From assembly GCA_037176885.1 (NCBI GenBank), contig JAWWNJ010000008.1:1488001-1552000 (forward strand): 64,000 nt of DNA. Direction: 5' to 3'. The first letter of the stretch is position 1. The number at the start of each line of letters is the position of its first letter. The notes under the pieces are model-generated. The model worked only from the letters and a program-made list of their open reading frames with translations. It had not been told where the DNA came from and did not search any database. Positions 43,819 through 55,622 of this stretch are shown here, piece after piece. This DNA comes from Favolaschia claudopus. Its lineage: Eukaryota; Basidiomycota; Agaricomycetes; Agaricales; Mycenaceae. The position numbers and the translations under genes were made by a program.

Positions 43819-45785
43819 CTTAACGTTACACGCCGGCGACCGCTCACCCGTAATCGAACAATACCTGAAAACAAGCTGCTTTACCGATGCGACCGATTAG
43901 ATCTATCTTTCTGTTTATTCGTTGGCGGAGCTTCCGGCGGAGGGTTTGGCGGAGGCTACTCGTAACCTCCGGCACCTCCGCCGGCACCTCCGCCAGCACC
44001 TCCGCCAATAATCTCCTCTCAACTTTGTCAAATTCTTACAGCACAATCATCTTCAAAATACAGCTTTTTACCTTGTACTCTCGTTCTTGACCTTCGCAAG
44101 ATCTTCAGTTACAAGAATTCGCAACTTTTGACGAAAATTAGGTAAGAATTCTGCACAATATCGTTGGATCTTGTGAATTTACCCTGGCAATTGGTCTGTG
44201 GTGTATGTTGAGGGTTTACTTGAATCATATATGTATAGAGAACTTCTTTTTGCGAGTAATGAAGTTGTTGTTATACTCATTTGGTCAGATTTCACTGTCC
44301 CACATTTTTCGTGAATTGGGTACGAATTTTCCATGACTGAGGAGGTAAAATAAGTCCGGAAAGTCTCATTGGCATCGCGAATAGCATCCACGCACAATGT
44401 CTCAGTGCAGAACATGTTCGAAGTTTTTGTTTTCACAATTCAACATCAGAGAACTTTTGCTTTCAAGAGCTATGAAAATCGAAACGGAAAGTGGTAGAAC
44501 TGTTATAGGTGTGTATAGAAGGTCATTTTCATCTGGATATACTCAACTCATCAAGGAGAGAATTTTATACGCGCAGATATAATTCATCTCACTGTGATAG
44601 TTGAGAAAGCTTACAAGAACTTAGTTGTCTTTTGGGTCGTTTCGTGCACAGGTTTTTCACAAGCTTGTAAAATCACAAATTAAATTCAAACGTCTTGGGG
44701 CAACATACTTGAACAATTTCCGGAGGAAAATTGACCCATCTTAAGAAACGGTTGCCCTACAGAAAAATAAGCAAAAGGGTCGACATTTATAATTGATTCT
44801 ATTGGTGGACTGGGTGGCGTAATCCGAGGGCAACAGTGCCCACCTGTTATGTATTAAGTAACCGACTGTGTCGGAAGGCGGCCGGAGGTAAGGCGGAGGA
44901 TCAGCGCGGAGGGTCGGGCGGAGGTTACGGCGGAGGTCATGGGCGGAGGTCAGGGCGGCAGGTCAACATGGAGGGTAGCATGGATGTCGTACATCCAGTA
45001 CATAAGTAACATGTTAGGCAGACACACCTGTAATCACAACGAGTCAGTGACGCCGTCAATATATCAAATCATTGTTCATGGGCGGAGGTGTTGGGGAGAC
45101 CTCCGCCAAACAATGGGAAGCGGTCGAATAGTTGAAGGCAGCTGTTTCTTTCAGTTTGAGATTGAATGAACAAACTTGAGATTGTTATTGGCTATGCGAA
45201 AGTGCATCTTTTGGACAAGATAATAAGAAATGAAGCGTAGCGGAGGCCTTGGCGGAGGCTTCGCGAGATTTTTTCTGTGCTTACTATCAAGACTGATTCT
45301 GTAGATTTCGCAACGAGCAGTCATGATAATGGGTTCTCATACGAGTGGTCAATCACCTACCAACCCAACGACAAGCCAAGATTGGCGGAGGCCCCGCAAA
45401 TACCTCTACAAGGGATTCTTCGCAACTCATCTCTGCAAGCACCTCCGCGAATACCTTTGCAATTCGTTTTGCGCGACGGAAAGACTAGAGGTAATGCGGA
45501 GGTCAGTGTGGAGGGTCGGGCGGAGGTTACGGCGGAGGGTCGAGGAAGGTCAGGGCGGAGGTTACGGCGGAGGGTCGGGGAAGGTCAGGGCGGAGGGTCT
45601 GGCGGAGGCTACAGCGGAGGTGTGGGTGTAGGTACGAAATTCGATTTAGATATATCCCTGCATCACTGGCGTGAAGAGAGAGAGTAACAGGGACGACGAA
45701 TCGAGGCACAAGGAAGATGGTGGTTTAAAGAAGCCCAAGGGAGGCCGCGAGTGAAGATTGGCGGAGGTCTGGCGGAGGTGATAGC
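43455..45785. repeat. Short interspersed motif arrays CCTCCGCC / GGCGGAGG inside the TIR element
   Basis: About ten copies of CCTCCGCC-like octamers lie in 43455-43500 and 43966-44010. More than twenty GGCGGAGG(T)-like copies lie in 43937-43960, 44876-44960, 45080, 45240-45260 and 45500-45785. The TIR itself ends in GCCTCCGC. The predominant orientation is mirrored between the halves, as expected of subterminal transposase-binding sites. Confidence 0.7.
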
Positions 45786-46292
45786 GAAGGTTGATTTCCG
45801 AGCACACAGCGACTATACAGACTATAGTTGGAGGGAGGGATGCCAAAAGATATAGGTCTGTCACACAGTCCCGCCGTTGAATGGAGGGGCGCAACCGTAG
45901 CGCAGGATAGTTGACGAGCGTTGAGGCGGAGGTTCTGACGGAGGGCACGGCTTATCCCGTTTAGGTGGCAACTGATCCGGGCATGATTAGATATGAAAAA
46001 GATAAGTAGATGCTCTCACGGCAAACTCCGTCAGGTTTGAGGTACCCTTGAGCCTCGGAAACCCCGGAACATTACGTAGCCTCCGGCGGAGGCAGGCCCT
46101 CAAAGGGGGGGTTAACTTGACCATAGAAACCGGCCTTAGAGGGATATTACGGCACAAAAAGGTAGGTGCCTTAGGTGATTACACGCCGATTAACTACCGC
46201 CCTGCGAGCCAAGTTCTGACATATCACTGTAAGTACGTACCCTTTGACCGTATTCCCGCTTCTGGACGAACGACTTGTCGAGTGTCAAGTCT

Positions 46293-46430
46293 ACGAGGGT
46301 CGTGAAGATGATTCGCTTCATCCTCGTTCTAGTCTCTCGTAGACAGACGCTACAACAAAAGTGTCCTCGTACCTGCGGTTGTTGTAGTCTGTTGAGAAGG
46401 TGCATCGGCCGATGCGTCGCCCGCCTTATT
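46293..46430. other. Candidate structured RNA/DNA element, copy 2
   Basis: Hairpin 1 has ACGAGG (46293-46298) pairing with CCTCGT (46322-46327) and TGAAG with CTTCA inside. The 23-nt core follows (46329-46351), identical to 851-873. CAGAC (46344-46348) pairs with GTCTG (46387-46391) around a GC bulge, and TACAACAA (46351-46358) pairs with TTGTTGTA (46379-46386). A perfect GCATCGGCCGATGC hairpin (46402-46415) and an AT-rich tail follow. The pairing plan equals copy 1 while the hairpin bases differ. It starts about 115 bp outside the TIR element. Confidence 0.5.
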
Positions 46431-48106
46431 ACATAATCAGAAATTTCTTGGGCTCCTTTTCATAGCTTTAAGCGCGTTTTAAGCAAAAATTTGGCCGCAC
46501 TGACCTTTCTTGATTGCAAATGAACAGCCTTGTCAGTCAAATCTAGACAAAATATTCACGCAACGACGAGATTGAGAACCGGCTGACAAAGCCTGTCAAA
46601 CTCATGGGTCGTTCAATTAAGCTCATTGGGTGAAGAAAATCGTAAATCTTACTACATAGACTTGTTGCAATAGATAGTAGAAGGCACTTTCCCAGCGAAA
46701 GTTTGCTGCTGGAAGGTGCGCAACGTTGAAAGAAAGGGAGGAAGCCGTGGGAATATATTCAAACTCCGACGATTGGTAATAACACGGGCGACCGTGCAAG
46801 CGATCGCGCTCAATAACAGACTATCCTCGTTCAGGTCGGCCTTGACTGTAACGCTTCACCTCGGCTCGAGGCTGATCAGTTGTGTGGAGAGCTGTCGAAT
46901 CGACAAGGCAAGACCCGCTTATCGAAGTGGTACGTTCCGTACGAGGATGACGAAAAGGCACGCAAGAACCCTTTCCGAGTCCCCCCTCTAAACTTCTTAC
47001 TTTTCGTTTCTTGCATTTGGTACTTGTAAATCGGACTGCAACGCTTATGGGAATTGTAACTTGCTGGCGACTTTCGATCATCCCAAGCACAAATCGCGCC
47101 GTAGTACACACAACGCAGAGAGACGAGGCCACAAAGAGCCCAAAGTCCTCAAGCTGGTGACACGAGCCCTTCGATGTGCCGGGAGATGGCTGGTCGATAC
47201 AACTTTTAATTCTAAATATTGGACGAGTCTACGACATCCACTCCGTTATGCATGCATCCAGCTCAATTTCAATGCTGCAACACTGCAACTCGCACACGGA
47301 CCTTGGAAATGTCTATTCTCACTGTATACTCTGAGCCATGCTCATTGCTTCCCTGGTCGGCGCCCCCCACACTCTGCTCGAAGGCTTCCTGCAGCTTCCT
47401 GCATAGCTGCTTAGTCAGAAAACACCGCCACATTGATGAATTCGGTGATGTGAATTTTGGACGATCTGGGCAGAAATAATACAGCAAATCTGGCTGAATA
47501 CCTCTACTTCCTAAAATCTACTTGATCTCTCTGCCATCTCTGAGGCACGCAACATCTGGTGCTACGTGTATCCAGAACATGGGCTTGATTGACAGCGCAT
47601 TGAATCCCATAGCGGAAATCCCGCTTTGCGCTGTATTGACCCTTGTCGGCATCCTGGCATACACTCCACTAGACGATTGCATCTTACGGAAACTGGGATA
47701 AATCCTCGTCAGATTCATTGTTCATTGACTGTTCCCACCCTACCCAAGTGCGCCTCTGGCTCAGCCGTTCGCAACTGCTGGCGTCTAATTCGGGAACAGC
47801 GTGAACGAGTGTCTTTCAAGTAAACAATTCTCAAATTTCTCTCAGCGATGACGTGACTGGAGTCATACCCTAAACTGGCACCATCCTGCACAGCGAGGTG
47901 CAAGGGAAATGTCTTCAAACTATGATTAAGGGTCTCGACTTCGAGCGAGGAATGCCAAGTCGCAGATCGTGCTTTGTTTTCTCCCGAAATTCGGAGTTTT
48001 TCTTGCACCAGCCCTCCAAATCACAGTTGAGCTCCAATCACGCACTGTTAAGTGAAATTTTCTGAACTGCTTGCTTTTTGAGGTCACAGTTTTTCCGTGT
48101 TACTTC
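46431..48106. other. Intergenic, no supported gene
   Basis: Short frames only, none with recognisable motifs. No repeat was noticed. Confidence 0.45.
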
Positions 48107-50591
48107 TCACTCTTCCTTTAGTTCTACCGCGGTGCATCGGCGGATGTGATCGTGAGCTCGGCTACGGGTGGTTTGAGAAGTCCAGGGACCGTACAGTACA
48201 GTAGTGCCCCTGTATTGTCTGTTACTCCCTGGGCCCCGGCGTTCCTAAGCGGGACCGTGCCGTGTAATCTACCTACCTACCTACCTACCTACCACGTTGG
48301 AACTTACAAAAACCGACGCGTCAATAATCCGCAGACGACTGGCACCCTTCACCAGCAGATCTGGATCAACCACTCCGTAATGTGCGTTTCTGGCTGACAT
48401 GGCAGCTGTGCCAACTAGGTGAAAAGCGGATGCTGCCGAGTTTCGGATGTACTCATCGAGCTCATCGTCAGAGGAATTGCTGAGGTCCTCGATCGGGGTG
48501 ATGAGGAAGTCTTGCCAGGTCGGTGCTTGGAATAGTCGAAGAACTTTTTTGATCGCCTCTCTACCCGTAAAAACATCGAGATCTTCGAGTAGGAATCCAA
48601 CATCAATGATTGGGGAGTCAAAGGGATCGCTGCTATTGATTGTAACCGACCCTCCTGGTACAGTTCAGCGACGAACAAGAATTTTGAGACAATGGACCTA
48701 CGACTAAGTGGATTGAGAACGGCGATTCCGGCCGATATTGAGTTGCTACCTGGAGGTGCAGCAAAGCTTCCCGGCTGAAGAATTCGAAAGATTAGTAGTT
48801 AGATTTCACAGGATAATATTTCTTGTCGCCGTACTGTAAATGTTACTTCGATATGAGGCGAGTCTGGCCCTGAAGAAGGGTCCGTAAAGTTATTCGAAGC
48901 CAATATTTGATGGTCGAGACGCAGCCATGCAGAGTGTGTTGTTCCTCCGCCAGAGAATGGACCGGTGTGCGACCGATTCCATTGCGCCAAGGCTTCATTA
49001 AAACGTGTGGTGTTCTGCGTTAGGGATGCTATGGTCTGGTTTGAATTCACCGTCCAATCGACCCCAAATGCAGGGTGATCCGTGGCATTCTGGCCGACGC
49101 CAGGGAGATCCAGAAGAGTGGTGATTCCGAGATTACTTAGCGTCTTTCGATTGCCAATACCACTGTGGATGAGCACGGCCGGAGTACCTACAGAGCCCGC
49201 GGAAAGTATGATCTCCTTTGCGGCGGTTGCGATGAATAAAGCGCCACCTAGTTTATAGTCAGGACTTGTACTCGTTTGTCTGAGTTATGAACTGATACCC
49301 TGCTTAAATTCTACCCCTCCGAATGTCAATTTACCGTTTTCGTGACTGGAATTCACAAGTTTCGATACTTGTGCATGCAGCAAAACATGCAGATTTCTAC
49401 GCTGAATAAATTTGGGTCCGAGATATGATGTTGCAGAGGTGCTGCGTTCCCCGCCCCCGATAGTGGACTGTACCCAGCCTATAGAAGTTTGTAAGTGCAT
49501 ATTCATGTGAGCAATATTGACCGCACCAAGGCCCATCGGTTTCCCGGAGTTCATATCGAGATTGAAAGGCAACTCATCAGGAATCTCTTTCGTCATCTGG
49601 ATAACGTGCTGCGAAAACACTGGCCAGCTTGAGGCGCTCAGGCTAACAGAATTCACCCCGTTCAGGTTGTGTAAAGCGGGGTTATATTGTCCTCGTGTAT
49701 CGTGGTGGTCGACAGGTGCAGTCCATTTCTCGTTCTAAACAAAGGAAATTCGTATCTGTAAGTTGTGCGGAAGGTATGCAACGCGCCTCACCTTGAGAAA
49801 GTAAGGCAACAACTGGTTCCAAGACCATCCGGAATCGCCTGTCACTGCTGCAAAGCGATTGTAGTCGTCTGCAGGACCACGAGTATATATCATCCCGTCT
49901 GAAGCCCTTTGTAAGATTATGTCTGATAGGTAGACAGCTGAAGTACATACTATGCGCACTGCACCCGCCAAGAATGTGTGCTGCATTGACTCGGATTATT
50001 TATTGTCATCGGAGGCACGGAAATTCAAACCTCTGGGGTTCCCGACATTACGACCATTCAGCCCAGTTTGCGGAACGGTGGTATAGTCTGCATGACGGTG
50101 CGATGTGAGCGCTAGCTCTGCAATATATATAGAGAGATGATAACATACTCCATTCGTAAATGTTAGGTTGCATGAGAAGGTTTTCGACAAAAAATGGAAT
50201 GATGGAGTCGATTACGCCTTCATTCCTTTGGCGTGGTGAGCGCCTTTCTTGAATTCAGAAAGCAGACAAGAACTTACGAGACTCCCGCTTCCAGAACCTA
50301 TAATCGACGGGGTTTTAACACGATCAACATGAGAGAAAGACGGGTGACGGATCAGACAGACCAGAACAGAGAAATCAGGGTTTTCGGTCAAACGATTCGC
50401 AACCACATTGCCAGCGGTTCCACCTGCTCGCGCGTCAGCACACACCGAAACGATGTGAAAAGATATTAATATTACATACCTCCAACGATAACGAAATCAT
50501 AAGATAGCCCTGGGAGCTCCGAAACATCCTCGTAGACCTTGCAGAAACAACGCTGGAGGTAAAGAAGAGCGATGAACGCCTGGATGAGCAT
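48107..50591 (-). CDS. GMC oxidoreductase, aryl-alcohol-oxidase-like, unusual C-terminus
   Basis: Secreted FAD enzyme of the glucose-methanol-choline family; relatives oxidise aryl or aliphatic alcohols and supply H2O2 for lignin decay. ATG 50591 starts a signal peptide (MLIQAFIALLYLQRCFC). In order: YDFVIVGGGTAGNVVANRL (FAD Rossmann), VLVLEAG, TTVPQTGLNGRNVGNPRG, HILGGCSAH, MIYTRGPADDYNRF, AKEIILSAGSVGTPAVLIHS, LLDLPGVGQNATDHPAFG and SAASAFHLVGTAAMSA with a likely catalytic His. It reaches SRLRIIDASVF near 48330. Normally a PxxPxxHTQxPVY..AERAADLI tail with the second active-site His/Asn follows. I do not find it; a CTAC microsatellite occupies the following intron and the continuing frame ends at 48107 in unrelated sequence. 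About twelve introns; the 3' end is provisional. Confidence 0.8.
48269..48293. repeat. CTAC microsatellite
   Basis: Six tandem CTAC units in the presumed last intron of the GMC gene, next to where its normal C-terminal coding sequence would be expected. Confidence 0.85.
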
Positions 50592-50630
50592 TTTCGGTGG
50601 CCTAGAATAAAAGCGAAGAGCACACACCGT

Positions 50631-50636
50631 TATATA
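50631..50636 (-). promoter_or_regulatory. TATA-like box of GMC gene
   Basis: TATATA followed by ACGG on the minus strand, about 40 bp before the start codon at 50591. This is close for a TATA box, implying a short leader. Confidence 0.35.
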
Positions 50637-50641
50637 CCAGA

Positions 50642-53600
50642 TGTCATGAATCCCGGCATCCTTTCTTGCATTTCGGCGGCGCACACTCGGCGTTCACAAA
50701 ATGTTTGACCAATAGCAGGACATGCCAGCCACCCATGATCAGGCATCGGGTGCATGTAGCCAAGACTTTCGTCGCCGACAGCGCCGAGTGCGGGGAAGGA
50801 GCGTAGAAGACTGAATGTTTTTCCACAATTGGCCAGATGAGACGGTCAGAATGCCCTACAGTTGAAAGTTGCGGCCGTCACGGAATTGGAGAAGCATTTT
50901 CATTGCTATTTTGAGATGCGGAACTCTTCCTTTTGCTGCGTCGGGACGCCGTTGTTGTTGTTCGAGCAAAGATCTTACTCGGTGAGTCTAAGACGGGTAG
51001 AAGTGCAATTGCGACACCTATGAATCATAATATCCACTGACACTGACGAGACGAGGGGAGACCGGTGCTATTTCCTCAATGAAAATTCGTGAGCAGGTCT
51101 TGACGCCTTTGAAGCTTTAAATATTTTGTGGCCGTAGTTCAGAACGAAGAGCAAGAGGGGAATCACTGAGAGGCGTCGGAAACGATTTCGTGTATAGGTA
51201 ACGTCCTAGCTGAGAGGCATAGGTCTGCTGCTGTACACGACAGCAGCCAGGCTCCTCTTTGTCATACGTCGTTTAAAATTTATTTCCAGCTCGACTCATG
51301 CAGATTGACGAGGTCAGGCGTGAACTTGAAGCGGCCTTTAAAGCTTTAGTTTTAGTTTCTTAGGTATGAAGCTGCCAAGCTTCTGGCTTGCCAAACTCAG
51401 GGAAGTTGCTGGATCGAACGTTGCAGATTCCGATGGCAGTTGCGGAGGGGAGGTCAAGAGAGTCGCAGAAAGTCGATTCGAGGACGCTGCAACCTGCAAG
51501 AGGCGGCGAAAAGGCCAAGGTGGTTGGCACGGTAAGTCGGCACCCGGCAACCATCGGCCCGGTTTGGATGCGGCGCGTTGATTGGTTTCCTCGTCTGCGA
51601 CGACGATCCTCGTTCTTTTCGAGTTCACCAATCTCAGGCTTGTACGACTATCAACACCTATCACTCGTCCTACTGTGCCTTTCAACTATCTGGCCTCTAT
51701 TTGAGACGGGCTGCAGACTCGGACGGTGACCATCTCCTCCTGTCTCCTGCATGGTCATACCCGCACCTGAACCCTGGCTAAGCTGAACGTTCGCCACTGG
51801 CCTCTACGCTACATAGACTCTGGCTCGTCACCGGGCTCTTGCAATAGATGATGGTAAGACCATGGTATCTCTAACTCAAGGCCCTCATCTATATATTCAA
51901 AACTCTGCAGCTTCATACTTGATACTCCAGCTTGACTTTGGCTCTTCCGCCACCGGTCTTTTGCCCTTCGAGCCCCTTCGTAGGCAGCGAAAATTTTGAT
52001 CTCCGGTCATCGTTCTCGAGCTAGGAACCTTAGTTGCGCGCCGCAGCTACCCTCTGCGAACACCGTGACCAGTTTGGAGGAAATTGGGTAACGATGCGTC
52101 GTTTCCTGCCAGTGGTGCCGTAGGTAGGTATCTATATTTCCCTGTCATCCGAAGCTGACGCCCGCAAGACTTGACAACAGCAAACGAGTCAGCCACCCTT
52201 GTCCAAGTCAATGGCCTTGCGATCCCTTTCCCCCTTCCACGGATGCTGCCCCAACAGTGATTACCCTCTAACATTTCTTGATGGGATTGAAACACGAAGG
52301 AAGCGAGGGAGGCCTTGGTTGCTTACCAGGGTTTTTGAACTCGTGTCCCCGCAAGACGTTCATACATCAGTTCATAAACTCGGAAGGCGTACGTTTCCTT
52401 CACATCTCTTGAGCTCTCATGATTGTGAGAATTGGCGTTGTTCGTTCTCATTCCTGTTCTGACTGGAGTGTTTTTTAGCATTTTTCTGGGCGTCGTTTCA
52501 AGTCTGCGAGCTCGACTGGGTTGGGGCTGACGCTTTGGCATCGTCGCATGAGAATGACGGGCGGCAGTCACGTCAACTTACATCCTCGCAGCATGTTCGC
52601 CGCCCCGCTCACGTCTCTGCGGCCACGAAGCTCCGTTTCGAAACTCGTCAATGCCGTCGATGTCAATCGGAAGGTCTGAGCTTAAGGAATCCTCGTATGA
52701 TTGCGCAGGTCACGGTGATCTCCTTGCAAATTCCGGCAGCAACATGCTGATAGCGGTGTACAGCTCACCTTGATTCAATCTACTCGGTCGGCATGTTCGT
52801 CAACTGTTCGCACCCGTGAGTTCCAAGCGTTATACTGCCTCATCGAGTGTCGTGTGTATGTCAATCGATATATTCCTTCTTTATTGGACTGACATGCACA
52901 CTTACAGTTGCTGCCAGCCTCGGCCTTCATCTCACCATCCGGCCTATCTGGCGGTGCTCGTGCCCGGCGGCGGCGAAGGACGCCGACAACCGTGAGGGCG
53001 GGCCTTCAAGCGTAGGACCGAATTCGGTGTATGTATGTCGATCGACATTTTTATTTCGCCAACACAAGACATGCTTTCGGTAGCGTCTGTCAAGTTCTCG
53101 TCCGTTGTCACTCGCGTCAGCCGCCGACGCCTTCAGCATCTCGACCTCATTTTTTGCTGTCGAACACTCCTTGTGCCCGGCATCTGCGGAGAGCACTCAT
53201 GAACTGAACGACGATTTTCGCCGGAGTGGGGAGCACCACACGGGATGTGTGTGCCCTCACAAATGCCGTTTTCCCTGTGGCACTGACCCTTGCGGGGAAA
53301 GCTCTCATTCTCAGTTTGAGGTGCGATGGACTTTGTCCTGTCACACTCATCGTGGATTCTTTCCCATCCCTGCGTCATCCTGGATCGACCATTGTACCCT
53401 GTGCTGTGGCGGGGCGTGACGCGGTCGGCTGCTGTCTGATTTCGACGTTTGGCCAGGACGGTCCTTGCTGTTTCGTGTCTGCATTTAGCGCTTCGCGTAT
53501 CTTGATGCTAAACCGGCTACAAGCGCTGATTCATCTCAGTCCATATTGCGCCGCTTTCGTCCATGCCTATCACCGTGCGTGTCGCTCACTGTATCTTTCG

Positions 53601-53980
53601 TCGAACTCATAGACCAGATTTGAAGACAGCCAAGAGTAACATGGATACAAACGACATTTTGCTATCGAATAACATGTTTTCCAAGACTCAACAACGCGAC
53701 GGGGTCATGGGTCATCAAACTGGCGAGTCGGTCAACGAGGAACACGATGGTTGGGCAGCAAGGACGTACATGGCAAAGTGCATCGACTACCAAGGACGAG
53801 AGCAATGACGACGAAACGAAGCTACACTTTGCTTGAGCAATGTAGACGAAAGAGAGATACCTGAATGAACGGGGAGCGAAGACGAATTTGGCTTACCACA
53901 AATCACCAGACGTACCTGTGATATATGGAGACGACAGACTGGATACTTTATGAGCACAGGAAGAACGGGATGGAACGGAA
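50642..53980. other. Long gene-poor stretch
   Basis: No convincing gene on either strand. Open frames exist (e.g. 51338-51685 minus, 53226-53612 plus, 53563-53808 plus) but none has a domain, signal peptide followed by coherent exons, or good splice connections. A clean hairpin, GCTGCTGT-ACACG-ACAGCAGC, lies at 51227-51247. Confidence 0.4.
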
Positions 53981-53984
53981 ACAG

Positions 53985-54370
53985 ACCAAGCGTTTGTCGT
54001 CGCACGTGTCCTCCGCCGTTGAACGCCCCCGCTCTCCCATGAATACTCTGGAGCCCCAGCTGCGTCCAGTCCGAATGATCCAACTCGCCTCCCCCAAGCC
54101 GTGCTGTAGCTCTGCCACTTACCCGCCACGAATATTCAGGCTCCCGGGATAACCCGCTCCGAACTCGACGGCGGGCGATGGTGTGCCAGAGGCGGCCCAG
54201 AAGAGTACGCAGCGCACTCAATCGAATATCGAGACAGCAACCGTGGCAAACGACACTCTGTGCGCGGGGCCCAGGTGCGCGGTCGACGGGCAGGCCAGCT
54301 AGAGGAGAATCAGGCCAGTAACACTAGGCGAGGTTGAATGAAGCACTGACGTTGAGGAAGTAGAGGCGCT
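53985..54370 (-). repeat. Tandem-duplicated small gene, un-annotated or decayed, copy 1
   Basis: Matches 54960-55340 in direct orientation at roughly 65 %, including CCTCCGCCGTTGAA, CCCCCGCTCTCCCAT, CCACTTACCCGCCA and the GGCCCAGGTGCGCG-like block. On the minus strand both copies read ..SFATVAV or FATAAATRRGF.., then ..PAVEFGAGYPGSLNIRG or PAAEFEPRRTALRMSWR before a shared GGTAAG donor, and later STAEDTCDD. An in-frame stop and frame offsets break this copy. A small secreted Cys-containing protein is my guess for the ancestor. Confidence 0.45.
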
Positions 54371-54959
54371 AGGGGGGAAAACATGAATGTTAGAAGCGAA
54401 TTCCATAGGTGGAAGATGGACGTACAGGAAAGAGGCAAGGGCGAGGGACGTCACAGGTGTCACAGGTTTTTATACCGCACTACTGGGCTGCTAGGCAAAC
54501 GTCCTTTCGACTAGAGGCTAGATTTAGTGAGGCTTGGTGGTATGTGTCCTGTCTATTGAATTTGAAGACCTCCAAACCATAGTATCGATACATCCGCAAC
54601 TGACCCGTCCCCGCTGCCAGTATGTAGATCCTTTGTGTCACAGTTTGAGGCATTCGCTGGACTCGCGCCGAAGTGAGGTGCGGAATTTCTTTCCTGTCTT
54701 GTGGCTGGCGAGCGAATGCTGACACTTTTCCCGCAGTTGAGGTTTGTATCAACACTTCGTTGTCAATTCACAATAGATACTTGGACTACTCAGAGCGTGG
54801 TGCCATATACGAATCGAGACCACGGCTAAACTACAATACGCCCCTCTTCAAAGCTGCACCCCACGCCTCCCAACCGCTCTTGAAGGCTGCGTTTCACAGT
54901 TCTGGAAGCAACCAAGCGGTCAGTGCCAGCCACCATGACAAATACACAAAACTCACCGA

Positions 54960-55340
54960 GTAGTCGTCGTCGCAGGTGTCCTCCGCCGTTGAAGCCCCCG
55001 CTCTCCCATATTGCTTTAGCACCCCAGCCGCGCGGATTCATCTGAATCCCCGTAGATCGACCCGTGCACCCCCCCTCGATCGTTGTTGGACCCTCTGCGC
55101 TTACCCGCCATGACATTCGGAGAGCCGTGCGCCGCGGTTCGAACTCAGCGGCGGGTATTGCAGCGCAAACGGCGATCAAGAAGAGTATGCAAAAGCCCCG
55201 ACGGGTCGCAGCGGCCGTGGCAAACCCTCATCTGTGCGCTGGGCCCATGTGCGCGTCGCGGAAAGTTGTGGGCTCGGCCAGCTGAAGGGAAATCAGGACA
55301 ACGACGCTAGGCGGGTTGGTGAGAGTACTCACACTAAGAA
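54960..55340 (-). repeat. Tandem-duplicated small gene, un-annotated or decayed, copy 2
   Basis: Partner of 53985-54370. The hydrophobic stretch GFCILFLIAVCAAIPAAEFE resembles a signal peptide with an AxA-like site but is preceded by a stop instead of Met in this frame. The shared GTAAG donor near 55105 and the STAEDTCDDDYS segment near 54975 suggest two exons. Function unknown. Confidence 0.45.
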
Positions 55341-55402
55341 GAGAGCAGAAGGATTGGAGGAGGAAACGATGTTAGAAGGCGAATCTGAAGAGCAACATGG
55401 AC

Positions 55403-55616
55403 GAGGACCGATGCTAACCTTGACAGAGGTCGGATCCGCAAAATCGACCCAGATTTGAGTCTTGTCGGGACTTTTCAAATGTTCCCACGCTTTCTGAGGA
55501 TGCGAAAACGGTTCTTTTCGTGTTTGGAGCAAAACATCCAAAATTTTTCCAAAATTTTTTCGAAATTTTGTCGGGACTTCGGGATCCGACCTCGGTCGGC
55601 ATTAGCATCGGTCCTC
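55403..55616. mobile_element. 214-bp foldback/MITE with 6-bp target duplication
   Basis: The ends are inverted repeats: GAGGACCGATGCTAA at 55403 and TTAGCATCGGTCCTC ending at 55616, continuing inward through GAGGTCGGATCC / GGATCCGACCTC. ATGGAC is repeated directly outside each end (55397-55402 and 55617-55622). The centre is AT-rich (CAAAATTTTTCC). There is no coding capacity. The superfamily is unclear. Confidence 0.8.
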
Positions 55617-55622
55617 ATGGAC

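Larger units (their letters stand above)
43278..46177. mobile_element. 2.9-kb TIR DNA transposon, no transposase seen
   Basis: The left end CACCCCAGGCACCTACGTTT and the right end (reverse complement) CACCTAAGGCACCTACCTTT begin inverted repeats of about 95 bp at near 80 % identity. The repeats include GTGCCGTAA, GGTTTC, AAGTTAACCCCCCC and TGCCTCCGC. ATTACACG is duplicated outside both ends (43270-43277 and 46178-46185). An 8-bp duplication with long TIRs suits hAT or Mutator-like families; which is undecided. The interior carries arrays of CCTCCGCC-type motifs in the left part and GGCGGAGG in the right part, but no recognisable transposase, so it is probably non-autonomous. Confidence 0.85.

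Noticed and set aside
43455..45785. CRISPR-like or minisatellite array
   Set aside because: The octamer copies are irregularly spaced and change orientation, with no fixed spacer or repeat length. They are better explained as transposon-internal binding sites.
55120..55160. tRNA gene suggested by GGTTCGAACTC
   Set aside because: No acceptor, D- or anticodon arms can be formed around it, and it lies within the tandem-duplicated coding-like region. No tRNA was found elsewhere in the window.
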